DNA of 64,000 bases from Galbitalea soli (GTDB lineage: Bacteria > Actinomycetota > Actinomycetes > Actinomycetales > Microbacteriaceae), in NCBI RefSeq assembly GCF_010686725.1, contig NZ_JAAGWZ010000004.1:248001-312000 (forward strand). Reading direction: 5' to 3'. This document shows positions 1-9,081 of the stretch, piece by piece. The notes beneath the pieces are model-generated. The model made no database searches. It worked only from the letters and a program-made list of their open reading frames with translations, and had not been told where the DNA came from. Made by a program: the position numbers and the translations under genes. Every line of letters begins with the position of its first letter. The stretch's first letter is position 1.

Positions 1-536
1 ACGAGGTCGCCGGCGCCGCCGCGGCGGTCGAGCACTTCGTCTCGCGCGGCCACCGCCGCATCGGGTTCATCAACTCCGGCGAATCGATCCCCGCGGCCCG
101 GGGGCGCCTCGAGGGCTACTTCTCGGCCCTGCGGGCGGCGGGCATCGAACCGGATGACCGGCTCATCTCGACCCTGACGGATCGGTCGATCGCCGCGACC
201 GAGGTCTCGGCGGCGGCGCTGCTCGACCTCCCCGACCGACCCACCGCGATCTTCTGCTTCAACGACCGCGTCGCGGCCGGGCTGTATCGAGAGGCGGCGC
301 GACGCGGCCTCAGCATCCCCCGGGACCTGTCGATCATCGGGTTCGACGACGATCAGTCCGTCATCGAACACCTCACGCCCTCGCTCACGACCGTCCAGCT
401 GCCCCACCGGGCGATGGGCGTGTGGGCCGTCGAGCGACTGCTGGACGGCCTGCGCACCGAGGGCGACTCGACCCCTGAGGGCTTCCTCATGCCGTGTCGC
501 CTGATCGTGCGCGACTCCGTCGCACCACCGAGCTGA
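1..536 (+). CDS. LacI-family transcriptional regulator, C-terminal part (5' end outside window)
   Basis: The reading frame is open from base 3 to the TGA at 534-536; the DNA-binding domain lies before the window. The visible ~177 residues are the second half of a LacI/PurR periplasmic-binding-like sensor domain: HRRIGFINSGE, the PTAIFCFNDRVAAGLYREA segment, the DLSIIGFDDD signature and the LTTVQLP strand. Such proteins repress sugar genes and respond to a sugar effector. It lies directly upstream of and co-oriented with the first sugar ABC operon, so it is probably that operon's regulator. Sensor identity and operator cannot be judged from this fragment. Confidence 0.9.
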   Translation, partial: EVAGAAAAVEHFVSRGHRRIGFINSGESIPAARGRLEGYFSALRAAGIEPDDRLISTLTDRSIAATEVSAAALLDLPDRPTAIFCFNDRVAAGLYREAARRGLSIPRDLSIIGFDDDQSVIEHLTPSLTTVQLPHRAMGVWAVERLLDGLRTEGDSTPEGFLMPCRLIVRDSVAPPS

Positions 537-540
537 AGAA

Positions 541-597
541 TTCCGGCGCACCACCCCGCACCGCAGCAACGAAGCGGGGTGGCACACACGGCCGGAA
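541..597 (+). terminator. Nested stem-loop between lacI-type gene and binding-protein gene
   Basis: Outer arms TTCCGGC (541-547) and GCCGGAA (591-597) enclose inner arms CCACCCCGC (551-559) and GCGGGGTGG (574-582). It begins 5 bases after the regulator's stop codon. No T-run follows, so it may be a terminator, an attenuator or an mRNA-stabilising structure. Only 41 bases separate it from the next start codon, so a separate promoter for the importer would have to overlap it. Confidence 0.6.
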
Positions 598-638
598 CCG
601 CAAGAGAAACATTCCACTCACTCAAGAACGGAACATCA

Positions 639-1946
639 ATGAAGATACCAACAATGGCCCTGGCCGCGGTCGCGATGCTGTCGCTGGCCGGCCTCACCGG
701 CTGCGCCGCCGGTGGGACGACCACGGCATCGTCGACGGGATGCGATGGCAAGCTCCCCTCCGGAACGACCGATATCAGCGTGTGGTACCACAACGGCGAA
801 GCACCCGACGTCGCCGCGATGACCCAGCTGGCAGCATCCTTCAATGCCTCGCAGAAGAAGGTGCACGTCACGCTCAAGGTGATTCCCGACATGACCGCCT
901 CGGTCAAGGGCGCCGCTGCCTCGAAGCAGCTCCCGGATGTGCTCGACACCGACTCCGCGAACGCGGCCAACGAGGCCTGGAGCGGCTACCTCCGCCCGCT
1001 CGACTCGTGCATCCCCGCCTCGCTGAAGGCCGACCTCCTGCCCAGCATCGTCTCCGGCGGAACCTACGCCGGCCACCAGTACGCGGTCGGCCTGGTCGAC
1101 TCGGGTATGGCGATGTACGCCTACAAGTCCGACCTCGTGAAGGCCGGGGTGCGGATCCCGACGGGTCTCTCCGACGCGTGGACCGCATCCGAGTTCACCG
1201 ACGCGCTCGCGAAGCTCCGTGCGGCGGGCCACAAGCAGCCGCTCGACCTCTGGAAGACGTCGCCGTGCGCGTACTGCACGGAGACCTACCTGTGGTCATC
1301 CGGTGGCGACCTCGTCGACCGTAAGACGTACAAGACGGCGAGCGGATTCATCAACTCGCCCGACGCGGTCACCGGGCTCACCACCTTCCAGTCGTGGTTC
1401 AAGGACGGCTACGTCGACGACAACAGCGACGGCGCCGCCTTCCTCAACCACCGGGTCTCCCTGTCGTGGAACGGCTTCTGGCAGTACAAGCCGTTCGCGG
1501 CCGCCGCGGGCTCCGACCTGCTCGTGCTCCCGATGCCGAACATGGGCAAGGGTGCGACGAACACCCAGGGCAGCTGGCAGTGGACGATGACCAAGTCGTC
1601 GAAGGACCCCGACGCGCTCTGGGCCTGGATCGCCTACACGCTCGAGCCGCAGAACGTCGCGGCGATCGCGACCTCCAACTCGGGTGTTCCGTCGCGCAAG
1701 TCGGTCCTCGCGACCAGCGCCCTGTACGGGTCGAACGGTCCGCTCGCGCTGATCGGTGATGGTCTGGCGGCGGGGAAGACGGTCGCCCGGCCGATGACGC
1801 CGGGGTACCCCGCGATGGACGCGGCCTACGCCACCGCGATCACCGACATCATCGCCGGGAAGGACGTCAAGACGGCGCTCGACACGGCGGCCGACGCCAT
1901 CAACTCGGATCTCAAGCAGAACGAGTACTACCCGACCCCCAAGTAA
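639..1946 (+). CDS. Sugar ABC transporter substrate-binding lipoprotein (first sugar importer)
   Basis: Extracellular solute-binding protein, family 1 (MalE/UgpB type), 435 residues. I chose the ATG at 639 because it begins a clean lipoprotein signal peptide: a short charged start, a hydrophobic stretch and lipobox LTGC with Cys22 as lipidation site. The mature part has the family's layout, including ISVWYHNGEAPD near the start, a middle region with LWSSGGDLVD and a C-terminal RPMTPGYPAM segment. It is anchored outside the membrane and passes sugar to the two permeases that follow. The GH32 gene at the operon's end suggests a sucrose or fructo-oligosaccharide ligand; that is inference. It is paralogous to the protein at 11286. 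Confidence 0.9.
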   Translation: MKIPTMALAAVAMLSLAGLTGCAAGGTTTASSTGCDGKLPSGTTDISVWYHNGEAPDVAAMTQLAASFNASQKKVHVTLKVIPDMTASVKGAAASKQLPDVLDTDSANAANEAWSGYLRPLDSCIPASLKADLLPSIVSGGTYAGHQYAVGLVDSGMAMYAYKSDLVKAGVRIPTGLSDAWTASEFTDALAKLRAAGHKQPLDLWKTSPCAYCTETYLWSSGGDLVDRKTYKTASGFINSPDAVTGLTTFQSWFKDGYVDDNSDGAAFLNHRVSLSWNGFWQYKPFAAAAGSDLLVLPMPNMGKGATNTQGSWQWTMTKSSKDPDALWAWIAYTLEPQNVAAIATSNSGVPSRKSVLATSALYGSNGPLALIGDGLAAGKTVARPMTPGYPAMDAAYATAITDIIAGKDVKTALDTAADAINSDLKQNEYYPTPK

Positions 1947-1962
1947 GCCATCCGTCAGTTCG

Positions 1963-1993
1963 GTGTGGGGTCGCTCCGGGAGCGACCCCACAC
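1963..1993 (+). terminator. Perfect 14-bp stem-loop between binding-protein and permease genes
   Basis: Arms GTGTGGGGTCGCTC (1963-1976) and GAGCGACCCCACAC (1980-1993) pair perfectly around a 3-base loop. It lies 16 bases after the binding-protein stop and 19 bases before the permease start, with no T-run. In ABC operons such structures commonly protect the upstream message or partly terminate transcription, so that more binding protein than permease is made. Similar stem-loops occupy the same position at 12616 and 23840. Confidence 0.8.
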
Positions 1994-2012
1994 CCTCGAG
2001 AGAGCCCCATCA

Positions 2013-2936
2013 ATGACGACACACGACCTGACGAGGGCGGTGCGGCCGCGGCCCATCAGAACCGGCGGGGGAGCGGCCCTCGCCGCCTGGCTGTTCAACG
2101 CGCCGGCCCTCGTGCTTCTGCTGATCTTCCTCGCAGTGCCATTCGGCCTCGCGATCTTCTTCTCCTTCACCAACTTCAGGCTGGGCTCGCCCCTGCCGCT
2201 CCGCTTCGTCGGGGTGGAGAACTACACGAGCCTCTTCTCCGACGCCGAGTTCCTCCAGGCCTTCGCCAACAACGTGATCTTCGCGGTGGTCGTCGTCCCC
2301 GTGCAGTGCGCGCTCGCCCTCGGCCTCGCCATCCTCGTCAATCAGAAGATCCGCGGCATCGCCTTCTTCCGGGCCCTCTTCTTCATGCCGGTCGTGCTGG
2401 GCGGTGCGGTCGTCTCGACCATCTGGTTCATCCTCATGGACCCGAGCTACGGCCTCCTCAACGGTCTACTGCGCGCGGCGACGTTCGGGCAGCTGCACCT
2501 GCGCTGGTTGCAGGATCCGAACACGGCGCTCGCCTCGATCATCGTGATCTGCATCTGGGGCTCGGTCGGCTTTCAGATGGTCATCCTGCTCGCCGGCCTG
2601 CAGGACATCCCCTCGGATCTGTACGAGGCCGCGCAGCTCGACGGAGCCGGCACCTGGGCGCAGTTCCGGTCGATCACGCTCCCCGGTCTGCGCAACACGA
2701 TCGTCTTCGTCGTCACGATGACCACGATCTTCGCCTTCCGGCTGTTCGATCAGGTCTTCGTGCTGACCCACGGCGGTCCGCTCGGATCCACCAACACGAT
2801 GCTGCTCGAACTCGTCAAGGTCGGCTACGACCAGCAGCTCATCGGGCGTGCGTGCGCGATCGCCGTCGTGTTCTTCCTCGCGGTCGTCGCCTTCACGCTG
2901 CTGCAGAGACGCGTCATCAAGGAGGACGAGTCATGA
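2013..2936 (+). CDS. Sugar ABC transporter permease, MalF/UgpA type
   Basis: Inner-membrane permease of the MalF/LacF type, 307 residues, with six predicted membrane segments. The EAA loop that docks on the ATPase reads YEAAQLDGAGTWAQFRSITLP, near residue 205. I chose the ATG at 2013 rather than the upstream in-frame start at 1965, because the latter lies inside the stem-loop and would add a charged leader. It overlaps the next permease by 4 bases (ATGA), so the two are translationally coupled. No ATPase gene is present in this operon. Confidence 0.92.
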   Translation: MTTHDLTRAVRPRPIRTGGGAALAAWLFNAPALVLLLIFLAVPFGLAIFFSFTNFRLGSPLPLRFVGVENYTSLFSDAEFLQAFANNVIFAVVVVPVQCALALGLAILVNQKIRGIAFFRALFFMPVVLGGAVVSTIWFILMDPSYGLLNGLLRAATFGQLHLRWLQDPNTALASIIVICIWGSVGFQMVILLAGLQDIPSDLYEAAQLDGAGTWAQFRSITLPGLRNTIVFVVTMTTIFAFRLFDQVFVLTHGGPLGSTNTMLLELVKVGYDQQLIGRACAIAVVFFLAVVAFTLLQRRVIKEDES

Positions 2937-3790
2937 CCGTGATCGCCCGCAGCAGTCGGCGAGCGCGCGCCCGCCGAGCGCGCGTCGGAACCTGGGTGCT
3001 GCTCATCCTGATCGGCATCGTGTTCGCGGCCCCGCTGCTGTTTCTCATCGTGGGCGCCTTCAAACCCGGAACGCTCGTGCTCACCGAGGCGAGTTCGTGG
3101 AGGGCCTTCTGGCCGAGCCACGCCTCCCTGAACAACTTCGCGACGGCGATCACGCGTTCGCAGCTGTTCACGCTCCTGCTCAACACGATCATCGTGACCG
3201 GCACGATCGTTCTCTCAGGGCTCGTCATCAACAGCCTGATCGGCTACGCGCTCGCGCGCTTCCGGTTTCGGGGACGACGCTTCCTGTTGCTGCTGATCGT
3301 GGCGCTCGCCGTGGTGCCCTTCCAGGCGATCGCGATTCCGACGCTCCTCGAGATGTCGCAGTGGGGGCTGCGAAACACCTACCCCGGTCTGATCCTGCCG
3401 ATGATCGCGAACGCCTTCTACATCTATCTCTTCTATTCGTTCTTCCTCGCGATGCCGGTCGAGTTGGAGGAGGCGGCCCGGGTGGATGGCGCGGGGCCGC
3501 TGCGCGTGTTCCGATCCATCGCCGTCCCGCTCGCGGGACCCGCCTTCGCAACGGTCGCGATCCTGTCGTTCATGAGCTCCTGGGGAGAGCTCCTGTGGCC
3601 GTCGCTCATGACCGACGACATCACGGTGCGCACGATCCAGCTCGGCATCAGCGTCATCCGCTCCTCGCCGCCCATCAACCAGGGCGTGGTGCTCGCCTCC
3701 GTGCTGCTCGCCGCCCTCCCCGTGATGGTCGTCTTCATCGTTCTGCAACGTCGCTTCATCGAGAGCGCGGCTCGGAGCGGGATCAAGTGA
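2933..3790 (+). CDS. Sugar ABC transporter permease, MalG/UgpE type
   Basis: Second membrane subunit, 285 residues, with about six membrane segments and the MalG-type EAA loop LEEAARVDGAGPLRVFRSI. The start overlaps the previous stop (ATGA), and a strong AAGGAGG Shine-Dalgarno lies just upstream (2919-2925). The arginine-rich N-terminus before the first helix is typical for the inside-positive rule. It ends in a GTGA overlap with the glycosidase gene, so binding protein, permeases and enzyme form one operon. Confidence 0.92.
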   Translation: MTVIARSSRRARARRARVGTWVLLILIGIVFAAPLLFLIVGAFKPGTLVLTEASSWRAFWPSHASLNNFATAITRSQLFTLLLNTIIVTGTIVLSGLVINSLIGYALARFRFRGRRFLLLLIVALAVVPFQAIAIPTLLEMSQWGLRNTYPGLILPMIANAFYIYLFYSFFLAMPVELEEAARVDGAGPLRVFRSIAVPLAGPAFATVAILSFMSSWGELLWPSLMTDDITVRTIQLGISVIRSSPPINQGVVLASVLLAALPVMVVFIVLQRRFIESAARSGIK

Positions 3791-5124
3791 CCGACGGCCA
3801 GCTCGCGCGCTCCACGCACGCCCACCGACCCGCCCTGCACTTCACCGCCCCGAAGAACTGGATGAACGACCCCAACGGTTTGATCCAGTGGGGGAGCGAG
3901 TTCCACCTCTTCTATCAGCACAATCCGCACGCTCCCGAGTGGGCGCGTCCCTACTGGGGCCACGCGGTGAGTGACGACTTGCACTCGTGGCGCGACCTGC
4001 CGATCGCGCTCGAGCCCGACAGCGAGTTCGACCGGGCCGGGTGCTACTCGGGCTGCTGCGTCGACGACGACGGCATCCCCACGATCATCTACACCGGCGT
4101 CGTGGCGGAGGAGGGCCGCGAGGGTCTCGTCGAACGCGTGCTCAGCGCCACGAGCACAGACGGTCTCGTCACCTGGGTCAAGTCGCCGACCCCGCTCATC
4201 GCGGGTCCGCCCGACGAGATCGACGCGGTGGGGTTCCGCGATCCCTTCGTGTGGCGCGACGCCGACGGCACCTGGCACCTCATTCTCGGCTGCGGCAGCA
4301 GAACGAGGGGCGGAATGGTGCTCCACTACGTCTCGCGTGATCTCCGCAGCTGGGAGTACCGCGGTGTGCTGCTGGAGCAGTCCGACATCGCCGACACCGC
4401 GCTCGTCGCGGCGACCGTCTGGGAGTGCCCCCAGCTCGTTCGACTCGGTGGCCGCGACATCGTCATCGTCTCGGTGCTCACGAGCGCGCCGAGCCACGTG
4501 GTCATGATCGAGGGTGAACTGCGCGGTGACCGCTTCATTCCGAGCGCCGCCGATCGCATGGATGGCGGAAGCAGCTTCTACGCCCCGCACGTCACCCGAC
4601 TCGCCGACGGTCGCTGGGCCGCGCTCGGATGGTTGCAGGAGTCGACGTCGCGCGATCCCTCGGACTGGGCGGGCACGCTGTCGCTGCCCCGCGAGCTGCT
4701 GATGTCAGACGGCGTGGTCGTGCAGCGCCCTCTGCACGAGTTCGCCCGCCTGCGGGGCACTCGCACCGACGCGCTCATGCCCGTCGCGCCGGGACAGCCC
4801 GCGACACCCCTCATCTCGCACGCGGCACCCTTCGAGGTGCGAATCCGAGGGCCGGTCCAGGCGCGACACCAGCTCTCGATCGGCACGCCCCAAGGAGTGG
4901 TGGTGCTGCCCGGTCTCGACGGTCCCGGCGCACCGCACGACGACCGCCCCCTCGACGTCACCATCGTCGTGGATCGGTTCATCACCGAGGTGTTCAGCGA
5001 GGGACGACCGGTGATGACCACGCGGGCGGACGGTCGATCGACGGCCGGTCATCCGCTCGAGCTGGGCACCACGGGCGACGGCTTCGCGGTCCTCGTCTCG
5101 TGGTGGCCGCTGACGCCGGCCTGA
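3787..5124 (+). CDS. Glycoside hydrolase family 32 (sucrose/fructan beta-fructosidase)
   Basis: 445 residues, GTG start overlapping the upstream stop by 4 bases. All three GH32 catalytic landmarks are visible: WMNDPNG near residues 25-31 (Asp28 nucleophile), FRDPFVW (Arg-Asp-Pro transition-state stabiliser) and WECPQL (Glu acid/base). The N-terminal half is the five-bladed propeller; the C-terminal third is the beta-sandwich module. No signal peptide is seen, so it acts in the cytoplasm on an imported beta-fructoside such as sucrose, its phosphate, or short fructans. Operon membership with the importer supports this; the exact substrate is not determined by sequence. Confidence 0.92.
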   Translation: MTDGQLARSTHAHRPALHFTAPKNWMNDPNGLIQWGSEFHLFYQHNPHAPEWARPYWGHAVSDDLHSWRDLPIALEPDSEFDRAGCYSGCCVDDDGIPTIIYTGVVAEEGREGLVERVLSATSTDGLVTWVKSPTPLIAGPPDEIDAVGFRDPFVWRDADGTWHLILGCGSRTRGGMVLHYVSRDLRSWEYRGVLLEQSDIADTALVAATVWECPQLVRLGGRDIVIVSVLTSAPSHVVMIEGELRGDRFIPSAADRMDGGSSFYAPHVTRLADGRWAALGWLQESTSRDPSDWAGTLSLPRELLMSDGVVVQRPLHEFARLRGTRTDALMPVAPGQPATPLISHAAPFEVRIRGPVQARHQLSIGTPQGVVVLPGLDGPGAPHDDRPLDVTIVVDRFITEVFSEGRPVMTTRADGRSTAGHPLELGTTGDGFAVLVSWWPLTPA

Positions 5125-5182
5125 GGTTGGCCCTCGCTGGCTAGGCTGGGCTCAGGGCGCGGGTGCCCCGGCGAGGAGCGAC

Positions 5183-6172
<990 letters not shown>

Positions 6173-6228
6173 ATCCGCGCGGGTTCAGCACCGCGCGCGA
6201 CCCGGGGCCGCGCGCGCGATCCTGCATT

Positions 6229-6336
6229 GCGTGCGCTGCCGCGTGCGCTGCCGCGTGCGCTGCCCCGTCCGCTGCCGCGTGCGCTGCCCCGTCCGCTGCC
6301 GCGTGCGCTGCCCCGTCCGCTGTCCCGTGCGCTGCC
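6229..6336. repeat. 12-bp tandem repeat, nine units
   Basis: Nine contiguous 12-base units between the reductase and the next promoter. Two variants alternate: GCGTGCGCTGCC (units 1-3, 5, 7) and CCGTCCGCTGCC or near-copies (units 4, 6, 8, 9), giving a 24-base higher-order period in the middle. Reading frames through it give only Ala-rich low complexity on both strands and lack a credible ribosome-binding site, so I treat it as non-coding. Slippage-prone; copy number is likely variable between strains. Confidence 0.9.
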
Positions 6337-6364
6337 GCGACCCGTCCGCGGCCAGAACCCGAGC

Positions 6365-6393
6365 TTGACACCTGTACTGAGTACACTCATAAT
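6365..6393 (+). promoter_or_regulatory. Sigma-A type promoter with embedded palindromic operator
   Basis: The -35 box TTGACA (6365-6370), a 17-base spacer and the -10 box CATAAT (6388-6393) form a near-consensus promoter. The spacer contains the perfect 13-bp palindrome TGTACTGAGTACA (6373-6385), and the half-site AGTACA recurs at 6396-6401. A repressor bound there would block RNA polymerase. The TetR-family gene at the end of the same transcript (8482) is the natural candidate. Confidence 0.85.
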
Positions 6394-6438
6394 AAAGTAC
6401 AGTCGTAAATGAGTGAATTAGTGAAAGGTGTCGCCGGC

Positions 6439-7485
6439 ATGAAGGCCATCGTCGTTCCCCAGTACAAGAAGCCCGCGGTGCCGACCGACCGCCCCGAGCC
6501 GCGTCCGGGCGCGGGGGAGGTCCTGGTCGCCGTCGCGGCGAGCGGCATGAATCCGCTGGATGAGAAGGTCCGGCTGGGCGAGTTCCGGCAGGTCCTGCCC
6601 TACCGCGCTCCGTTCATCCTCGGTCACGACCTCGCGGGCACGGTGGTCGAGCTGGGCCCCGGGGTCACCGCATTCTCGCTCGGCGACGTCGTCTACTCCC
6701 GACCTCGGGACGGAGCTGTCGGCACCTTCGCGGAGCGTATCGTGGTGGCCGTCGACGACCTCGCCCTCGCGCCGCGCTCGATCTCGATCGAGTCGGCGGC
6801 ATCCCTCCCGCTCGTCGCTCTGACGGCCTGGCAGGCACTCGTCGAGATCGGGAAGGTCCGCGCGGGACAACGGGTGTTGATCCACGCGGGTGCGGGTGGC
6901 GTCGGCACGATCGCGATCCAGCTCGCGAAGCACCTCGGTGCCACGGTCGCGACGACCGCGAGCGCGGCGAACGCGGAGTTCGTGCGCGGTCTCGGCGCGG
7001 ATATCGTCATCGACTACCGGACGGAGAGCGTCGAGTCGGTGATCTCGGGCTACGACCTGGTGCTCGACTCGGTGGGTGCGGCGAGCGTCGCGACGTCCCT
7101 CCGTCTCGTTCGACCCGGTGGCATCGTGATCGGCATCGCCGGGCCGCCGACCCCTGAATTCGCGCGTGCCCTCGGGCTCGCCGCCCCGCTGCGTCTGGTG
7201 ATGGCGCTCCTCAGTCGCGGTGTGCGGCGGGAGGCCAAGCGCCTCGGCGTCTCCTACCGGTTCCTGTTCATGCACGCCGACGGCGCGCAATTGAGCTCCA
7301 TCGCCGAGCTCGTCGACCAGGGTGTGATTCGCCCGATGGTGAGTCGGGTGATCGAGTTCGACGACATCCCAGACGCCCTCGCCACCGTCGCCCGCGGCGG
7401 CTCGCGCGGCAAAGTCGTCGCGCGCATCGGCGCACAGACCTCCGACCCCGAATTCGACACGACCGAGGCTCGGCGCACCCGATGA
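6439..7485 (+). CDS. NADP-dependent oxidoreductase, quinone-oxidoreductase type (zinc-independent MDR)
   Basis: 348 residues with the GroES-like N-terminal half and Rossmann C-terminal half of medium-chain reductases. Visible landmarks are GHDLAGTVVELGPGV, the LTAWQAL substrate-side motif and the nucleotide-binding VLIHAGAGGVGTIAIQLAKH. There is no structural or catalytic zinc cysteine cluster, which places it with quinone/enone reductases. I prefer the ATG at 6439 (MKAIVVPQYKK, preceded by GAAAGGTG) over the in-frame ATG at 6409, which has no ribosome-binding site. First gene of a three-gene operon ending in a TetR regulator; probably an inducible response to an electrophile or xenobiotic. 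Confidence 0.87.
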   Translation: MKAIVVPQYKKPAVPTDRPEPRPGAGEVLVAVAASGMNPLDEKVRLGEFRQVLPYRAPFILGHDLAGTVVELGPGVTAFSLGDVVYSRPRDGAVGTFAERIVVAVDDLALAPRSISIESAASLPLVALTAWQALVEIGKVRAGQRVLIHAGAGGVGTIAIQLAKHLGATVATTASAANAEFVRGLGADIVIDYRTESVESVISGYDLVLDSVGAASVATSLRLVRPGGIVIGIAGPPTPEFARALGLAAPLRLVMALLSRGVRREAKRLGVSYRFLFMHADGAQLSSIAELVDQGVIRPMVSRVIEFDDIPDALATVARGGSRGKVVARIGAQTSDPEFDTTEARRTR

Positions 7486-8369
7486 CCGCCGCAGAGGGCA
7501 CCCAACCCATCATCACCTCCTACTCGCAGGCGCCCACCACGACGGTCACGGCGGGAGGAGTCACCTTCGCCTACCGTGAGCTGGGCCCACAGGAAGAGAT
7601 TCCGGTCGTCTTCTTCGTCCACCTCGCGGGAACGCTCGACAACTGGGACCCGCGGATCGTTGATGCGGTGGCGAAGCACCGCCGCGTCATCACCTTCGAT
7701 CAGCGCGGCGTGGGCGGGTCATCCGGGACAGTACCCGGCACCATCGAGGAGGCGGCCGACGACGCGTACACCTTCATCTCCGCGCTGGGCTATCCCCTCA
7801 TCGACGTCTTCTCGTTCTCCATGGGCGGCATGATCGCTCAGGATCTGATCGTCAAGCACCCCCGACTGGTGCGCCGGCTCGTGCTCACCGGCACCGGGCC
7901 GCGCGGCGGCAGAGATATGGACAAGGTCGTCGGCACGACCTACTGGGACGTGCTGCGCGCCGCCCTCACTCGGTCGGATCCGAAGGAGTTCCTGTTCTTC
8001 GCCAGGGACGCCGCAGGGAAGCGCGCGGCGAAGGAGTTCCTGTCCCGGCTCGCCGAACGCTCCACCGACCGCGACGCAGACATCTCCCTGCGCGCCTTCC
8101 GCACACAGTTGAGCGCGATCGCGAAGTACGGTCGCTCGGCACCCTCGGATCTCTCTGTGGTGACGCAACCGACGCTGATCGCCAACGGCGACCACGATCG
8201 CATGGTGCCGTCGATCCTGTCGAAGGAACTGGGCGAGCGCATCGCGGGCAGCGAGGTCATCATCTATCCGAACTCCGGCCACGGCGGAATCTTCCAGTAC
8301 TGGGAGAAATTCGTTCCGGTTCTCGTGGCGTTCCTCACCGCGGACCGCACCGTCGGAGGTGCTCGCTGA
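7482..8369 (+). CDS. Alpha/beta hydrolase
   Basis: 295 residues, ATGA overlap with the oxidoreductase gene. The fold's markers are the HLAGTLDNWDPRI oxyanion region, the DQRGVGGSSG strand, the nucleophile elbow FSFSMGGM (Ser in SxSMGG), the acid in IANGDHDRMVP and the catalytic His in YPNSGHGG. Soluble and cytoplasmic, no signal peptide. Coupling to the reductase suggests the pair handles one class of compound, for example an ester or ketone, but no specific substrate is indicated. Confidence 0.88.
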   Translation: MTAAEGTQPIITSYSQAPTTTVTAGGVTFAYRELGPQEEIPVVFFVHLAGTLDNWDPRIVDAVAKHRRVITFDQRGVGGSSGTVPGTIEEAADDAYTFISALGYPLIDVFSFSMGGMIAQDLIVKHPRLVRRLVLTGTGPRGGRDMDKVVGTTYWDVLRAALTRSDPKEFLFFARDAAGKRAAKEFLSRLAERSTDRDADISLRAFRTQLSAIAKYGRSAPSDLSVVTQPTLIANGDHDRMVPSILSKELGERIAGSEVIIYPNSGHGGIFQYWEKFVPVLVAFLTADRTVGGAR

Positions 8370-8481
8370 GCCGCGCGGCGCGAGGGGGCGGGTGTCGGTT
8401 ATCCTCCGTTCAGGGATACACCGCCGTCGCGTCGTCGAGTGAACGCGTCCGCACACAGGTGTCCACGAGCAGGGAGTGAGC

Positions 8482-9081
8482 ATGCCGGTCGGTCGCCGCG
8501 AGCGAAACAAGGAGGAGAAGCGCGAGCGGATTCTCGCGGCTGCGAGCGAGCTCTTCGCCGTGCGTGGGGTGGATGACGTCACCACCCAGCAGATCGCCGA
8601 CGCCGCAGACATCGGCACGGGCACCCTCTTCCTCTACGCGAAGAGCAAGGGCGAGTTGCTCCTCATGGTGCAGAACAAGCACTACGAGGACGCGCTGACG
8701 GAGGGATCCGCTGCCGCCGCCCAGGAGGTCGACGTGCTCGATGCGATCGACGCGATCATCCGCCCGATCGTGCTCTGCAATCGGGAGCACATCGGAAACG
8801 GGCGCACCTACCTTCGCGAGGTGGCGTTCGGCGACGCCTCCGAGCCGAACCACACCCGGTCTCTCGAAATCGTGGTCGCGAGCGAGCAGTTGCTGGCGCA
8901 CACCATCGAGCGCACCAGCGCGCTCGACTCCGCGCGCTCGGCCTCGCTCGCCCGGGCCGTCTCCAGCCTGCTCTTCCGGAGTCTGGCGGCGCCCGAGCAG
9001 ATCAGCGGCACGAGCACAGAGATCGTCGCGAGCATCCGTCGCGACGTCGCAAACCTGCTCGGCAGGCCCGCCGACGACTAG
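8482..9081 (+). CDS. TetR/AcrR-family transcriptional regulator
   Basis: 199 residues. The N-terminal helix-turn-helix is clear: KRERILAAASELFAVRGVDDVTT then QQIADAADIGTGTLFLYAKSK. The C-terminal ligand domain is divergent, as usual. I chose ATG 8482 (MPVGRRERNK) over the GTG at 8476, because AGGGAG at 8471-8476 is spaced properly only for the ATG. About 110 bases follow the hydrolase stop, so it could be co-transcribed or have its own promoter. Likely autoregulates the operon through the palindrome at 6373-6385. Its stop codon overlaps that of the convergent lacI gene in a shared CTAG. Confidence 0.88.
   Translation: MPVGRRERNKEEKRERILAAASELFAVRGVDDVTTQQIADAADIGTGTLFLYAKSKGELLLMVQNKHYEDALTEGSAAAAQEVDVLDAIDAIIRPIVLCNREHIGNGRTYLREVAFGDASEPNHTRSLEIVVASEQLLAHTIERTSALDSARSASLARAVSSLLFRSLAAPEQISGTSTEIVASIRRDVANLLGRPADD

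Noticed and set aside
2848-5124. Extended N-terminus of the GH32 protein
   Set aside because: The extension is an Arg-rich shadow of the permease gene; GTG 3787 overlaps its stop as expected in an operon.
6227-6412. Protein of alternating Leu-Pro-Arg units over the 12-bp repeat
   Set aside because: It merely translates the repeat, has no ribosome-binding site and runs through the promoter of the next gene.
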